The notes under the pieces: model-generated | What the model was told of the DNA's origin: nothing | The model's input: the letters and a program-made list of their open reading frames with translations, nothing else | Database searches by the model: none | Part shown: in pieces, positions 23,960 to 34,211 of the stretch | Numbering within the stretch: the first letter of the stretch is position 1 | Layout of the letters: each line of letters opens with the position of its first letter | Source: Loxodes magnus | Taxonomy: Eukaryota > Ciliophora > Karyorelictea > Loxodida > Loxodidae | NCBI GenBank assembly: GCA_946699065.1 | Contig: CAMPDV010000204.1 | Location: 248,001-312,000, forward strand | Direction: 5' to 3' | DNA: 64,000 nt | Program-made: the position numbers and the translations under genes

Positions 23960-24770
23960 TCTGCAAGCCATAGTTGCAATACATTAGTAAGAATCTCGCT
24001 AACTTCTTCCAAGTAAGATATCTTGTATTCTCTTATATTCACCAAAACTGTAACAGTTTCTCACTAGGTACTTTTCCAAATTATAAAAATTACCTTTCTT
24101 CTTGGTTCTTGATTATTACCTGCTTTTTGAGTTTCATAATTTAACCTGAACTGGAATATTTTAATTGACCTTTTAGAGTTGGTATTGTTGAGTCTATTAA
24201 TACAGAATTTTATCTATTTCTTTAAAAGTTCTTTTTCATCTTCATTTCTTTATATCTGTATAAAAGCTTTTTTTTCTTATTTATCATAAATTGTAACATA
24301 GCACTTCTATCTTTTTATCCTACATTTCAAAAGAGTTAAAGCAGCCTATGTTTAATCTTCGTCAATAAAATGAGTTTCGATGCCTTTATTGAATTATTTC
24401 CATTCCATTCTAATTGGATGACGAATTTTATTAGTCTACAAAAGTTTAATTTGTTGGCTTTAAGTTCATTCCAAATGTTTTTCTTATGTAAAGTCCTATA
24501 GAGAATCATTTGTATTTAACTTACTGATGATGCTCCCTTCAGCCATTGTTTTTCCTTGCTTGGAACTATTTTTCTGTTGTAGAACTACGTTGGAACTTTT
24601 TTATCTTTAATGAAGGAACTTATACAATTAATTACTATATAAACTGTTTTCCATTTTTTTTCTTGCTGTCAGTTAAAGATTCTAAAAAGGTTGAGATAAC
24701 AAAAACAAAGAAGAGACACCTTAAGAAGAGCAGCTTATAATTTTTTCCTCCTTTGAATTGATACGAAAAT
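23960..24770 (-). pseudogene. Orphan coding relic P1 on minus strand
   Basis: T/C-rich + strand, so probable minus sense. Readable segments include LEWNGNNSIKASKLILL, TIPTLKGQLKYSSSGQIM and IQENTRYLTWKKLARFL. The last two align with relic P2 at 38340-38580 (GQLKYSNGSLMQGQK and IQENTRQYTQTEASK), so this is a repeated protein family rather than chance. I do not recognise the domain; it may be part of a transposable element. A short + strand frame at 24546-24740 is a shadow. Confidence 0.45.
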
Positions 24771-24896
24771 TTCTTGAAGTTTTGCATAATTTTACTTTAT
24801 AAGGCATTAAATTAATTTAAACTAAGTTTTAAAATTTTAGATATTTTTAAATAGGATTATCAAAGATTAATTTTTAATATGGTTTATATTAATAAA

Positions 24897-26230
24897 TATA
24901 TGTTAATAGGTATCTTATTCTCCGCAAATGTAAATTTCAGAGTGTTTTATTTAATAGTGTCTTTATTTCAAATTATACAAAAAATTGTAACTAAAAGTCC
25001 TTAATTTGTAAATTGATTTATTTCTCGAATCATTGTCTTGTTTAATATCGTGTAAGTATAGTTGGAAAATTCTGTTAATCAATGTTATTATCTTATTAAT
25101 CAAAATAAATGCATGTAGTAGGCATCGCACTCATCCTTCCTATTACATCTTAAAAAGCTTTTATTCTAATTTATTTCTAATTTTGTTTAAATATTATTTG
25201 ATGTTACTAGTATCTTAAAGGTCTATTTGAAATTGTAAAGTCATTTAATTTAGATTCTTGAAATATTTAAGGTTATTGTTCTTTGCTTTGTTAAAAAGAA
25301 ACGCTACATCAGAGTTGGGATCCGTTTAAGATTCAGTGTAAAGTTTTATATAGAATTTGAAGAACCTCATTGCAATGTAATATTCAAAAGGTAGCAAATT
25401 CAAGTCAATAAAGCTAGATTCCATAAAAGTTGAATTAGGGCTTTGTAAAGTACATCTTGCTACTTTTCTTTAGCTAGTGGTTATATCATGTTTTATTTTT
25501 TTTATACCGCGAAGAATAGCCCAAGGAATTACTTCTGACCCATACTTTACCTTCGGTAGCATAAATGTTCGAAAAATCTATTTAAAGTTCTAAGGAGTAA
25601 TAATTTGATATAGATAACTTTTAAATAGACCTACTCACACATTTTTTGTAGACCATTGAAATTTCTTAACAATGAGCTTTATAGTTTTAATTTTCATTAA
25701 TAACATATCCTAAAAGGAGACAAATTGTGATATTTAAATTTGTTAAATACTTTTAAAGCAGATATATTCACATTTTTCAGCGTTTATTGTCAATTCAACC
25801 CAACCAAATACTTCGCATGTGGCCTAAATTAATTAATTCATATTACCTTCATTAGATAGCAATAATAAGTCATCTGCCCAAGCTTTGGAAACAAATAAAC
25901 GTCCACAAATATTAAGGCCAAGTTGTTTTTAAAAAATTTTCAAATATCTAATTACAATGTCAGAAAATAATGGCGAGAACTGGACCATAAGAACTTCCTT
26001 GCAAACCCTCATTGGTATAATTTAAATTGCTCAATAATGTTCCATCCAAAAGAAATCTAACGTCTAGATGTGAATAAAATGAATCAAGACAATTTATTAG
26101 AGCAGAGGGAACTTAATTCTACGTAAATGTCCAAATAATAAATCCCTACTAATGGTATCGAACGTTTTTTCTAATAGAAATTCTTTTAATGACAGATTAA
26201 TACTTATAAAATGTAGTTATTTAGAGAAAG
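24897..26230 (-). pseudogene. LINE Lm copy 2: reverse transcriptase on minus strand
   Basis: Duplicate of 14925-16260. It keeps motif B as GLQGSSYGPVLAIIF and the catalytic block as A-W-A-D-D-L-L-L-L-S (25869-25880), so it preserves both Asp residues that copy 1 and L1 have each partly lost. A one-base deletion in the FPLALIN region (near 26108) breaks the frame. The first residue of the (F/Y)xDD motif is Trp in all readable copies. Confidence 0.85.
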
Positions 26231-27016
26231 TAATAAAGATCAAGAATAAAGGGTAAAGCAAATCCTTATTAAAAAAATAAAATGTTATATTTCTTACAAA
26301 AAGTTATTTCTAAACAGTATCCATCTTAATCTGTTTCGTTAAGTAATAATGCGTTAGAACTAAAATTTATTCAATAAGAGATTTTTATAATTTTGATAAC
26401 GTTAAGACTTTAAAGGAAAAATTGCTTGCCTTTTTTCTCTTTCATAAGAATGAATACTCAGTAAAGATTAGAATTGACCAGATATAAAGAAAATTCAATC
26501 ATTTCGCCGAACTGACAGTAAGCATTTTTCTTTAAAATATGTCTACTATTGATCCTTTTTGGTTAAAGCCTAAGAATATATCAGTAAACATTTTCTTACA
26601 TGAGAGAAAAAAACAATTACTGTTGCAAAAACTTTGGACATACTTCATATATTGTTGATTATTCAAACAAAAGTTTTATCAAGAAAATTAAAAGTATAAT
26701 TTTCGTTCGGTTGCTTAAATTGCTCAAAGTATGTCTTATTTTAACAGAAAAAAATTACAGTGAGAGTGAAATTTTGACGGACTCTGCTCATGTTAAGCAA
26801 AGAAGAAATTATAATATATTTGGAATGTGGCTTGACTGAAGTAAGTTTCTTTTAATAAAAAAGGGTTTACGCATTACCGCTAGATATGTAAAAAAGAAGA
26901 TGGTCCTGAAGAAGACTGGAAATGGAATATTTCATGAAATTAATAAACTTTACAGTGATGAATCTGATTGAAAGGTAGAATGATTTCAGTTCATTTATTT
27001 ATTATTATATATTTTG
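26231..27016 (-). pseudogene. LINE Lm copy 2: upstream part and shared flank
   Basis: Counterpart of 16261-16885 plus 17239-17395 without the family-B insertion; the uninterrupted site is at about 26850-26865. The + strand frame at 26600-26839 is probably a shadow, and no domain was identified on either strand. Confidence 0.4.
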
Positions 27017-27345
27017 GATAGGGAGAAGCAATCCTCCTACTGAGATTAACTTAATGAATAGTAACAGGAAGTACTTCAAAAGCGAAAAACTGACCAAGAA
27101 TCTTGGCAGGAGCCAAAACGAAAAAACTGTAGACATTGAGTAACGGTTGTTGAAAAAATCATTACAATAAGGTCTCTTGGGGCATCACTCCGTCCATGTC
27201 CTAATAGAAGAAAGAATTTCCAAAGGAGTGAAGCACTGGAGGAAATTTCCAAGGAGAAATTTGATTAACTTTAAATAAAATAAATTTATTTAATTTAAAA
27301 GCTGCGCCCCATCGAGAGTGTTACGCGCTTTATAATCGAGTTTAT
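27017..27345 (+). mobile_element. SINE-like family A, copy 3
   Basis: Orthologous by duplication to copy 1. Head GGATAGGGAGAAGC, hairpin at 27297-27331, then a TTTATTTATTTA tail that runs straight into the next copy. Confidence 0.7.
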
Positions 27346-27360
27346 TTATTTAAATAAAAA

Positions 27361-27672
27361 AATAGGGAGAAGTAATTCTCCAACTGAGATCGACTTAAAT
27401 TATGGGACCAAGAAGTATTTTATGAGCGAAGAGCCGAACAAGAGTCTTGATAGGAGTTAAGAGAAGACAAGACTAAGAGATATCAAGTAACATTAATTAT
27501 GAAAAATACCAGGTCTCTTAGGAAGCATTCTGGTCACGGCCCTATAGAAGATAAAACTGACAAGAAAATGCTAGTACTGTGGAAGATTTCAGCCAAGAAT
27601 TTTATAACTTTAAAACTCTTTTTTTAAAGAGCTGCGCTCCATTGAGGTGTTATGCACTCTCTAATTTTATTT
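27361..27672 (+). mobile_element. SINE-like family A, copy 4, in tandem with copy 3
   Basis: Begins AATAGGGAGAAGTAATTCTCC directly after the tail of copy 3 and ends in the hairpin at 27628-27661 plus a TTTA-rich tail. Diverged from copy 3, so it is not a recent tandem duplication but probably an insertion into its tail. Confidence 0.7.
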
Positions 27673-28350
27673 ATTTATTTAAAAAAAGGTAAATAAATTA
27701 AAAATAATTTTCTATTAAATATAATTATTTATCTATTATATAATAAAATATTATTCAAACTCAACCAAATATTTTTCAATCTCCCAACAATTTAAGCAGA
27801 ATAAATTTTCAAAAGTAAATTTATTTTATTCATCCTAGTTTTTTAAATGAACTCATATTATAACTTTTTTTCTAATACTCTTAAATTTTATAAAATTAAT
27901 TAAACTGTACTGCAGTAATTTACTTCCTATTTTTTTGGATATTTTAGGGAATGTTTTTACTTTTTAAAAAATTATAAAATAGATTTCATTTATATGACCT
28001 TCTAAGAAACAAATTTTCTTTTTTCACTTTTTCCTTAAATAATTCCTTAGACATCCAATCCCTTTATCAAAATTTTATCGATTTTGAAAAGTTTAATTTA
28101 GATTTCAATTTCTCATTTTTTAATCATTTTACAGTTCTATCCTAATATATTACATTTTCGCTAAATTTTATTTAATATAGTAGATTAGAACTTCATTAAG
28201 CCAGTTTTATTATGAAAAGTTAATTTATAAGATATATAAAAAAATTATACTTATTGAGTAAAATAAAATTTAATTTGACATTGAAAGAAATTAGAAAAAA
28301 TGTAAAATTATATTAGAATTTTTAATATTTAAAATAAAAATATATAATAA
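27673..28350. other. A+T-rich spacer before K3
   Basis: No repeat or coding motif was recognised. The CGCTCAAAG motif found upstream of K1, K2 and K4 is absent here. Confidence 0.45.
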
Positions 28351-28353
28351 GTA

Positions 28354-30279
28354 ATGCAGTCAATATAAAATTGTCCTAAATGCAACACCTAGTTCAACTC
28401 TAGGGCTAATTTACCTTAGATTCTTCAATGTAGACATAACTTGTGCAAAAAATGTTGCTTTGAGGTGTTTCAAAAATAACAAAAAATAACTTGCCATGTA
28501 TAAAACTGTGGTCAGTAAACTCTGGATGATCCTTTTGATCTTGAAGCTGATAACGATTTAATAAATAGAATGAAATAAAATACATTAAGTAACTGTAAAA
28601 CTCATTCAAGGTAAATCACTTGCTTTTGTTTCGATGATTCATAACTTTTATGCTAGAAATGCATTGAAACTAATTTTCATAAAGACCATAAAGTAAAAGA
28701 AATATTTGAAGCTTAATAAGAACTTAAGAATTTAATTTCTTAGTATATTCAAAACATAAAAAAGAAGTAAAATATAATACAAAGTAATTGCTAAAAAGTT
28801 TAGTAAATAAGATAATAAATCATAGTAAAAGACTAGGAATTTAAATAGTATATTTAATAAGAAGCAGAAAAAGCTATTGAGTTAATAAACAATAAAAGAA
28901 ACTTTTACTACTAGGAACATTAAGAGCTAACTGATGAGTTATTAAAAGAGATAGACAAAAGATGTTAGAATTGGTAAGAAATTTAAAATAAATTAAAAGA
29001 AAAAAATATATAACTTTCAAATAATCCTTTAGAAGTAATTGAGTTTTAGTAAAAGCTTATAGATATTTTAAAATGAGGAGAAGATTAAATATAAGAAGAA
29101 GATTTATAAGAGATAAATAAAGCCAAACTTACCTAATATAATAAAATATAAATAAATTTTAAGATAGAAATTCATTAGTTTCACAGAGATTTACAAGCTA
29201 TATTTAAAAATTGCTAAAATAGTTTTAAAACTCTTTTATTTGCAGTTTAAAATACAAATAGTATTCTGAAATATAACATTGAAAAAGATACTTCAGAATA
29301 TCTTAAAATAAATACTTAAAATTTTTAAAATCATTTCAGGTCATTATAAATAGCAGAAGACACTTTAATTGTTTCAGGAGGATACTCGAATAATATAGAT
29401 AATTTTAATTAATATGACTAGTATGGTAATTGAAATAATTATAATGAACAGAATATGACAAGCAATAGATTAACAATAATAAAGGATGATTAAGTTCAAG
29501 AATATCAAATGATTACATCCAGATGAGCTCACAGTTAAGCATTTAATAAATAAAGAAATTAACTATTCATAATTTCTGGTTATAATAATTAAGCTTTAAA
29601 AGATTGCGAAGTTTTTAATTTGAAAACTTTAAAACCATCAAAAATAGCTTGTATGCCTGAAGTTTCGTATTATTGTAGCGCAGTAATATAAAATGATATT
29701 TTATATAATTTTGGAGGCTATAATAATTAATAATATTTGAAAAGTATAATGCAATATGAAATAAATAATGATAGATGAACTAAATTATAAATTTAACTAC
29801 CTTAAGCTTCTTACACCCTTTCAGTTGCTGCTAATAAGTAAATTTATATTTTTGATGATGCAAGTAGTTTAACTCATGTAAATGTTTTATAAAATGGATA
29901 ACTAACTTAAGTAGGATAAAAATACTAAAAGAACTTTGTAAATAACCTTCCAATTAGCATAAAAGACAAAATTTATTTTTACGATTAAAATTCGTTATTA
30001 TCAATATTTGATGTAAAAAGCTAATAGTGGAAAAATAAAGCATTTGATGCCTTTAATGAGCAGTATTAGGAACTTTTTTAACCTTTAGATTACTAATTAT
30101 AACTTAAATTATTTGAATATTTAACTATTTCTTATTACCTTTATGTTTTAATTTTTAGCAATATAATGATTCTTTATTTAATCAAAAATTTTAGATGTTT
30201 TTATTTTTTTACTTTAATTACCTGTAATTAAAATTTTACAATAATTATTAAAGCAAACTATTTAAATTCAATCTTGTGA
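28354..30279 (+). CDS. Kelch K3: RING/B-box/coiled-coil/Kelch protein, extended C-terminus
   Basis: 641 aa if read to the first in-frame TGA that is not at a Trp site. M-Q-S-I-Q-N-C-P-K-C opens the RING; the B-box follows from C81 with the same spacing as K1, then the coiled coil and Kelch region. It is 19 residues longer than K1 before the last repeat, with an Asn/Tyr-rich insert around NIDNFNQYDQYGNWNNYNEQ. The Trp at residue 207 is TGG (28972-28974) where K1 has TGA; the Kelch Trp 475 is TGA (29776-29778). After SIFDVKSQQW the other copies stop within about six residues, but K3 has no TGA there and runs on into a hydrophobic, A+T-driven tail. The true end is therefore uncertain. It is the only complete copy on the + strand and the most diverged. 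Confidence 0.8.
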
Positions 30280-30530
30280 TTATCTTTCATATATCCTTTT
30301 TTTTCTTTATTTTTGCTCTCTTGAATTTTAATAGCATCAATCACAATTTTTCCTTTTGATTTTAAGGAAACTTGATTAAAGCATTTTAACTTAAAAGAAA
30401 AATAGCATTTTATACATTTCTAATAGGAAAAATTTATTATTGAAGCAAATAATTTTAAATTTATTTGCTATTCTTTTCTAATTGCTGTTAATTATAAGCT
30501 TTTTTAATAATATAAAATGTATTAAATCAG
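30280..30530. other. A+T-rich spacer
   Basis: Follows the K3 reading frame. No terminator or motif is apparent. Confidence 0.35.
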
Positions 30531-31275
30531 GAAGGAATTGATGCCCTCATAACAGGAAAAAGACAGAAGCATCTTTTTTAAATCACGTCTCAACTTCAAC
30601 AAAACTAGCTTTCTTAATTAATTTTAAAAGAGGAGAGGGGGATAGAAAAGACATTAACAAAAAACTTTTCATTCAGTTCTATAAAGCAGACAAGGAAAAA
30701 CTAACATCTCTCGATAACTTAAACTGAAATATCTCTGATAAAGTGAAAAATAACAGAAAGAATGGATTAATATAAGAAAATTTACTAAAAGAAGCGATGT
30801 AATTGATCTAATTCAATAACAAGTCATTGGAATGGACTAAAAATAAACGCAAGATTTTTCGACTAATCAGAATTGTAATAGATATGGAAAAGGAGTTAAA
30901 TTTTTCCAACATGGCATCGATTTTAACGCATGGACTTAAAATTGTAAAAACTCTGCAATAATTCTAAAGAGTAGTATGAAACGAAGATGAGAAGAACTAA
31001 CTTAGATCATAGAGTATTATAACAACAAAGCGAAAAAATTAATAGAGCAAGAAAAGACAAATAATACCAAGAAACCCACTCTAAATGATAAAATAGGCAA
31101 TCTATATGGAAATAGAAAGAATATAAACTAGAATAAAAATTTTTAAAAAGAAATGCTAAATCTGTATGCACTAAATTTGTTTGGAGAAGTTGCAGAAAAA
31201 ATAAAAAAATCTGCAAAAAAATTTGAAAAAACTATACTACCTTTTGACAAACATATGATGGAAAGTATGGAATAA
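30530..31275 (+). pseudogene. Purine-rich orphan coding relic
   Basis: One frame of the + strand reads as a Lys-rich helical protein from about 30960, with MKRRWEELTQIIEYYNNKA, the Trp being TGA, and LNLYALNLFGEVAEKIKK, ending near 31272 at a TGA. The last 60 bases and the following sequence to 31430 align with 17880-18060. I do not recognise the family. A minus-strand frame at 31007-31216 is a shadow. Confidence 0.35.
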
Positions 31276-32285
31276 GAAACTTAACCTGGAGGAAAAGCAT
31301 AACCCTGCAAGGGGATTGATCTTTAATTAAGGATTCTGTGAGCGTGATCACTACTCGGGGGATAAGAATTTTTAAAGAAATATTTTATTTTCCAAGAAAA
31401 CCTTTTAATTTAATTAATTTTTTCAGGAATCCTATTTTTTAACATGCAAATTTACTCATATTTTAACTTAATTTTATTAGATAATAAGATTCTAAATAAG
31501 ATAAAAGTGATTTGCTTATACAATAAATAAAAGATAATTTATTGCTTTATTAAATATAATTTCACTCTATTTAAAGTTTTTTGATAAAAATATAAACAAA
31601 AATGTACTTTTTGACGTTCCAATTAGAAATTCTCAATTTACTAATTTATTTCATTACCCTTTCACAGATTTTTTCTCTTGTGTCCTTATCTAAGTGTTTA
31701 AACTAGTGTTGTAATTCTTTCATTCATTAGTCACCTTTCTCAAGAGTTTAAATTTTACTTTGAAGCAACTTTGAATAAAAATTTAATATTTAAATTTGCT
31801 AAAGTAATACTCAAGTAGAAAAAGTATGATTTATATTGCATAGTTTATTGGTTATTAGTTTCATTATCATAATTCCTTAAGACTTGAAATTAAATATAAT
31901 TAAATCTAATTCTTTTTAAACGCTATTTTTATAAAGAAAGTCTATTTTTGCTTTTTTGTATTTATTAAAAAAAATTCTGGTTTCATAGTTTCATTTTTAT
32001 AATTTGAAAACTAATAAAAAAAGAAATTTAGAAAATTATTTTAGACTTAAGAAGATATATTTCTGATATATAATAAATAAATTTACCTTGCTTTATAAGA
32101 TAGCTTAACAAAAGATACTATTAAGGCTTTATAAAATAATAATTATAAATTATACATTTTTATTAATAAATAAATTGAAAAATTTAAATTTAAAGCCAAA
32201 TTAATAAAGTTATAAGTTTTAAAAAAAGATTCGCTTTATAAATATATAAAGGTAAGAAGCATTCTAAAAAGTTTATTTAATCCTG
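31276..32285. other. A+T-rich sequence
   Basis: The first 150 bp continue the repeat shared with 17.9-18.06 kb. The rest shows no gene, RNA or repeat that I can support. Confidence 0.4.
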
Positions 32286-32289
32286 AAAT

Positions 32290-32575
32290 TAAATCATGGT
32301 AGATTACGTCTCTTGACTACAAAACAGTACTTACCTGTCACCTGACTTCAAACCAGAATAAAAAGTTATCTCATTTGATAGTCTTTCGTTCCATATTTCA
32401 AGAATAGTCCAAAATAGTGGATGACATAATCTATTACGAGTACTTATTCCCCAACCTCTAATGAAGCTATTTTTTAATTTGTTTCTTGATTGATGGCTTT
32501 ATTTCCTTTGGAGATTCCACTCACAAAGTAAGCTGAGCAAGCTAAAGTTTGGGAACCTCCCTAATTTCAATTATA
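32290..32575 (-). mobile_element. SINE-like family B', copy 1
   Basis: G+C-richer island matching 52797-53022 (same orientation) and 41785-42055 (opposite). It contains CCCCAACCTCTAATGAAGCT, the block that also links it to family B, and an Ile/Phe-poor head near GAACCTCCCTAA. No shared 3' hairpin is attached in this copy. Confidence 0.55.
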
Positions 32576-33110
32576 TATAAAAAGATTATTTGAAGAATAT
32601 AATGAAAGCTAATTTATCTTTTTTAGCAATAGATAATAATGCTAAAAATAAAATCTTAATTAATCTAACGTAATTAATAAAGAAAAGTAATCATAAAAAT
32701 AATATTTTTATCCTTTAATGATCGCTATCTACTCTAAAACTTATCATATAAATATTCTCTTTTAAGATTTAATATAAAAAAGTAAATTAACATTTCTAAG
32801 CTAAAATACAATTAGTAAATAAAAAGTTTTAAATAGCTTATTTATTGAAATTCAAATTTAATTAGAAATATTTCTAAATAAATATGAAAAGGATTATGAT
32901 TAATTTCTGCCAAAGATGAAGTAAAGAAAATTATTTAAGGCAGAAATATTTATTCATTATTATATAAAAAAAGTATATTTAAACACTATTTTAATTATTT
33001 ATATGACTAATTAATAAAAAAATTATTATTTCATAATATTAAGAAAGAAAAATATTAATTTCTCAGAATACAAAATATTTGTTAATATTTTGAAGTTAAT
33101 AATTAAATCA
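32576..33110. other. A+T-rich spacer
   Basis: Nothing recognised. Confidence 0.35.
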
Positions 33111-33117
33111 GAAACTG

Positions 33118-33400
33118 ACAGGGAATGGGACAAGTAGCCAAACTCCAAATCATTATTTTGACTATTGCGCTCTTTGGATTGTTACGCGTGGTTATGTGTC
33201 TTTTTTATTATTCCGGGAAGATGAGGTTATGAAAAGAATAATTGGAGTTTATATATTCGCAATGTCTGCATTGAATTGCAGAGTCTATGATGAATTTGCT
33301 TTGCTATAGGATTATATGAAGAAGATCAATTCTCATGTAAAGCTTTTTGTGAGGATATTGCTGTTTGTAATTTTTTACTTCTGTAAGTCAAAATCTTGAT
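33118..33400 (+). repeat. Interspersed repeat family F, copy 1
   Basis: G+C-richer island. The first 115 bp match the reverse complement of 62245-62360, sharing CTCTTTGGAT/CCCTTTGGAT, a GTGGTTATG-like block and GGGAAGATGAGGTT. Only two copies are seen, so borders are approximate. Confidence 0.5.
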
Positions 33401-33479
33401 TTTGAGCAAGCTTTATTTCTCGTTAATTTAATTAAATTATTTTGAAGTTAATGCAAATAAGTAATTTATAGAAAAACTA

Positions 33480-34190
33480 AACAAAACAGAATTAAAATAG
33501 TGTAGAAATATTGATCTGCAGAATTAATAGAATAATATCAATCTTAAAACTTTTACTAAACATATAAGAGACAAAATACAACAATATTTCTATAATGTAG
33601 CAACTAAAAAATGTATGAGAATGAAGATAACAAAAATATATACAGAATAATTTGGTAATCTTTAACAATTTCCACAAATTACTTAAACGAAATTAAACTA
33701 ATAATATAGACGAGAAATTATCAGTATCTATAAACTTAGAACCTAAACTTATAAGTTTCGTAAGGATCTTTAAGATTGTCATTATCCTATTGATAATCCA
33801 TATTTTATGTGTGGAGAGTATAAGACTTTCGAACATATCTTTAAATGTATATACTATTCTAATATAAGGGATTGACTATCGGTAAAGATCGGGAATTATG
33901 ACTTAAGGTGTCTCATACTATACGATCAAGAATACATAAACTCATTTTCAATGTTTAAATTGGAGTATCTAGACTTATAAATCAAAATATTTCATAAGAA
34001 GCTAATGACAAGGAGACTTTAGTTTCTAGAAATGGAGAAGCGAAAAAGGAAGAAGCTAAAAAGGAGTAGAAATAAGGTCTAATTAAAGAAAAATGATGAG
34101 ATCAAGACAAAATTATAAACAATTAAAAGCATTTACTAACTTCTATAATCGAAAGAAGCAATTCTTGTAATCAAAGACGTCAAAAATCTT
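33480..34190 (+). pseudogene. LINE ORF2 C-terminus with Cys/His cluster
   Basis: The frame around 33765 reads D-C-H-Y-P-I-D-N-P-Y-F-M-C-G-E-Y then KTFEHIFKC, the Cys/His cluster typical of the C-terminal end of LINE ORF2. A basic tail follows (EMEKRKRKKLKRSRNK, about 34030). A diverged copy (DCHYLIGNSHCKTEEYDTF) lies at 57740. It is separated from L3, which starts at 34212, and is probably the remnant of another element into or beside which L3 landed. The minus-strand frame at 33492-33677 is a shadow. Confidence 0.65.
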
Positions 34191-34211
34191 TTGTTTAAAT
34201 TAAATTAAATT

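Noticed and set aside
28406-28609. 67-aa minus-strand frame
   Set aside because: Antisense to the RING and B-box part of K3.
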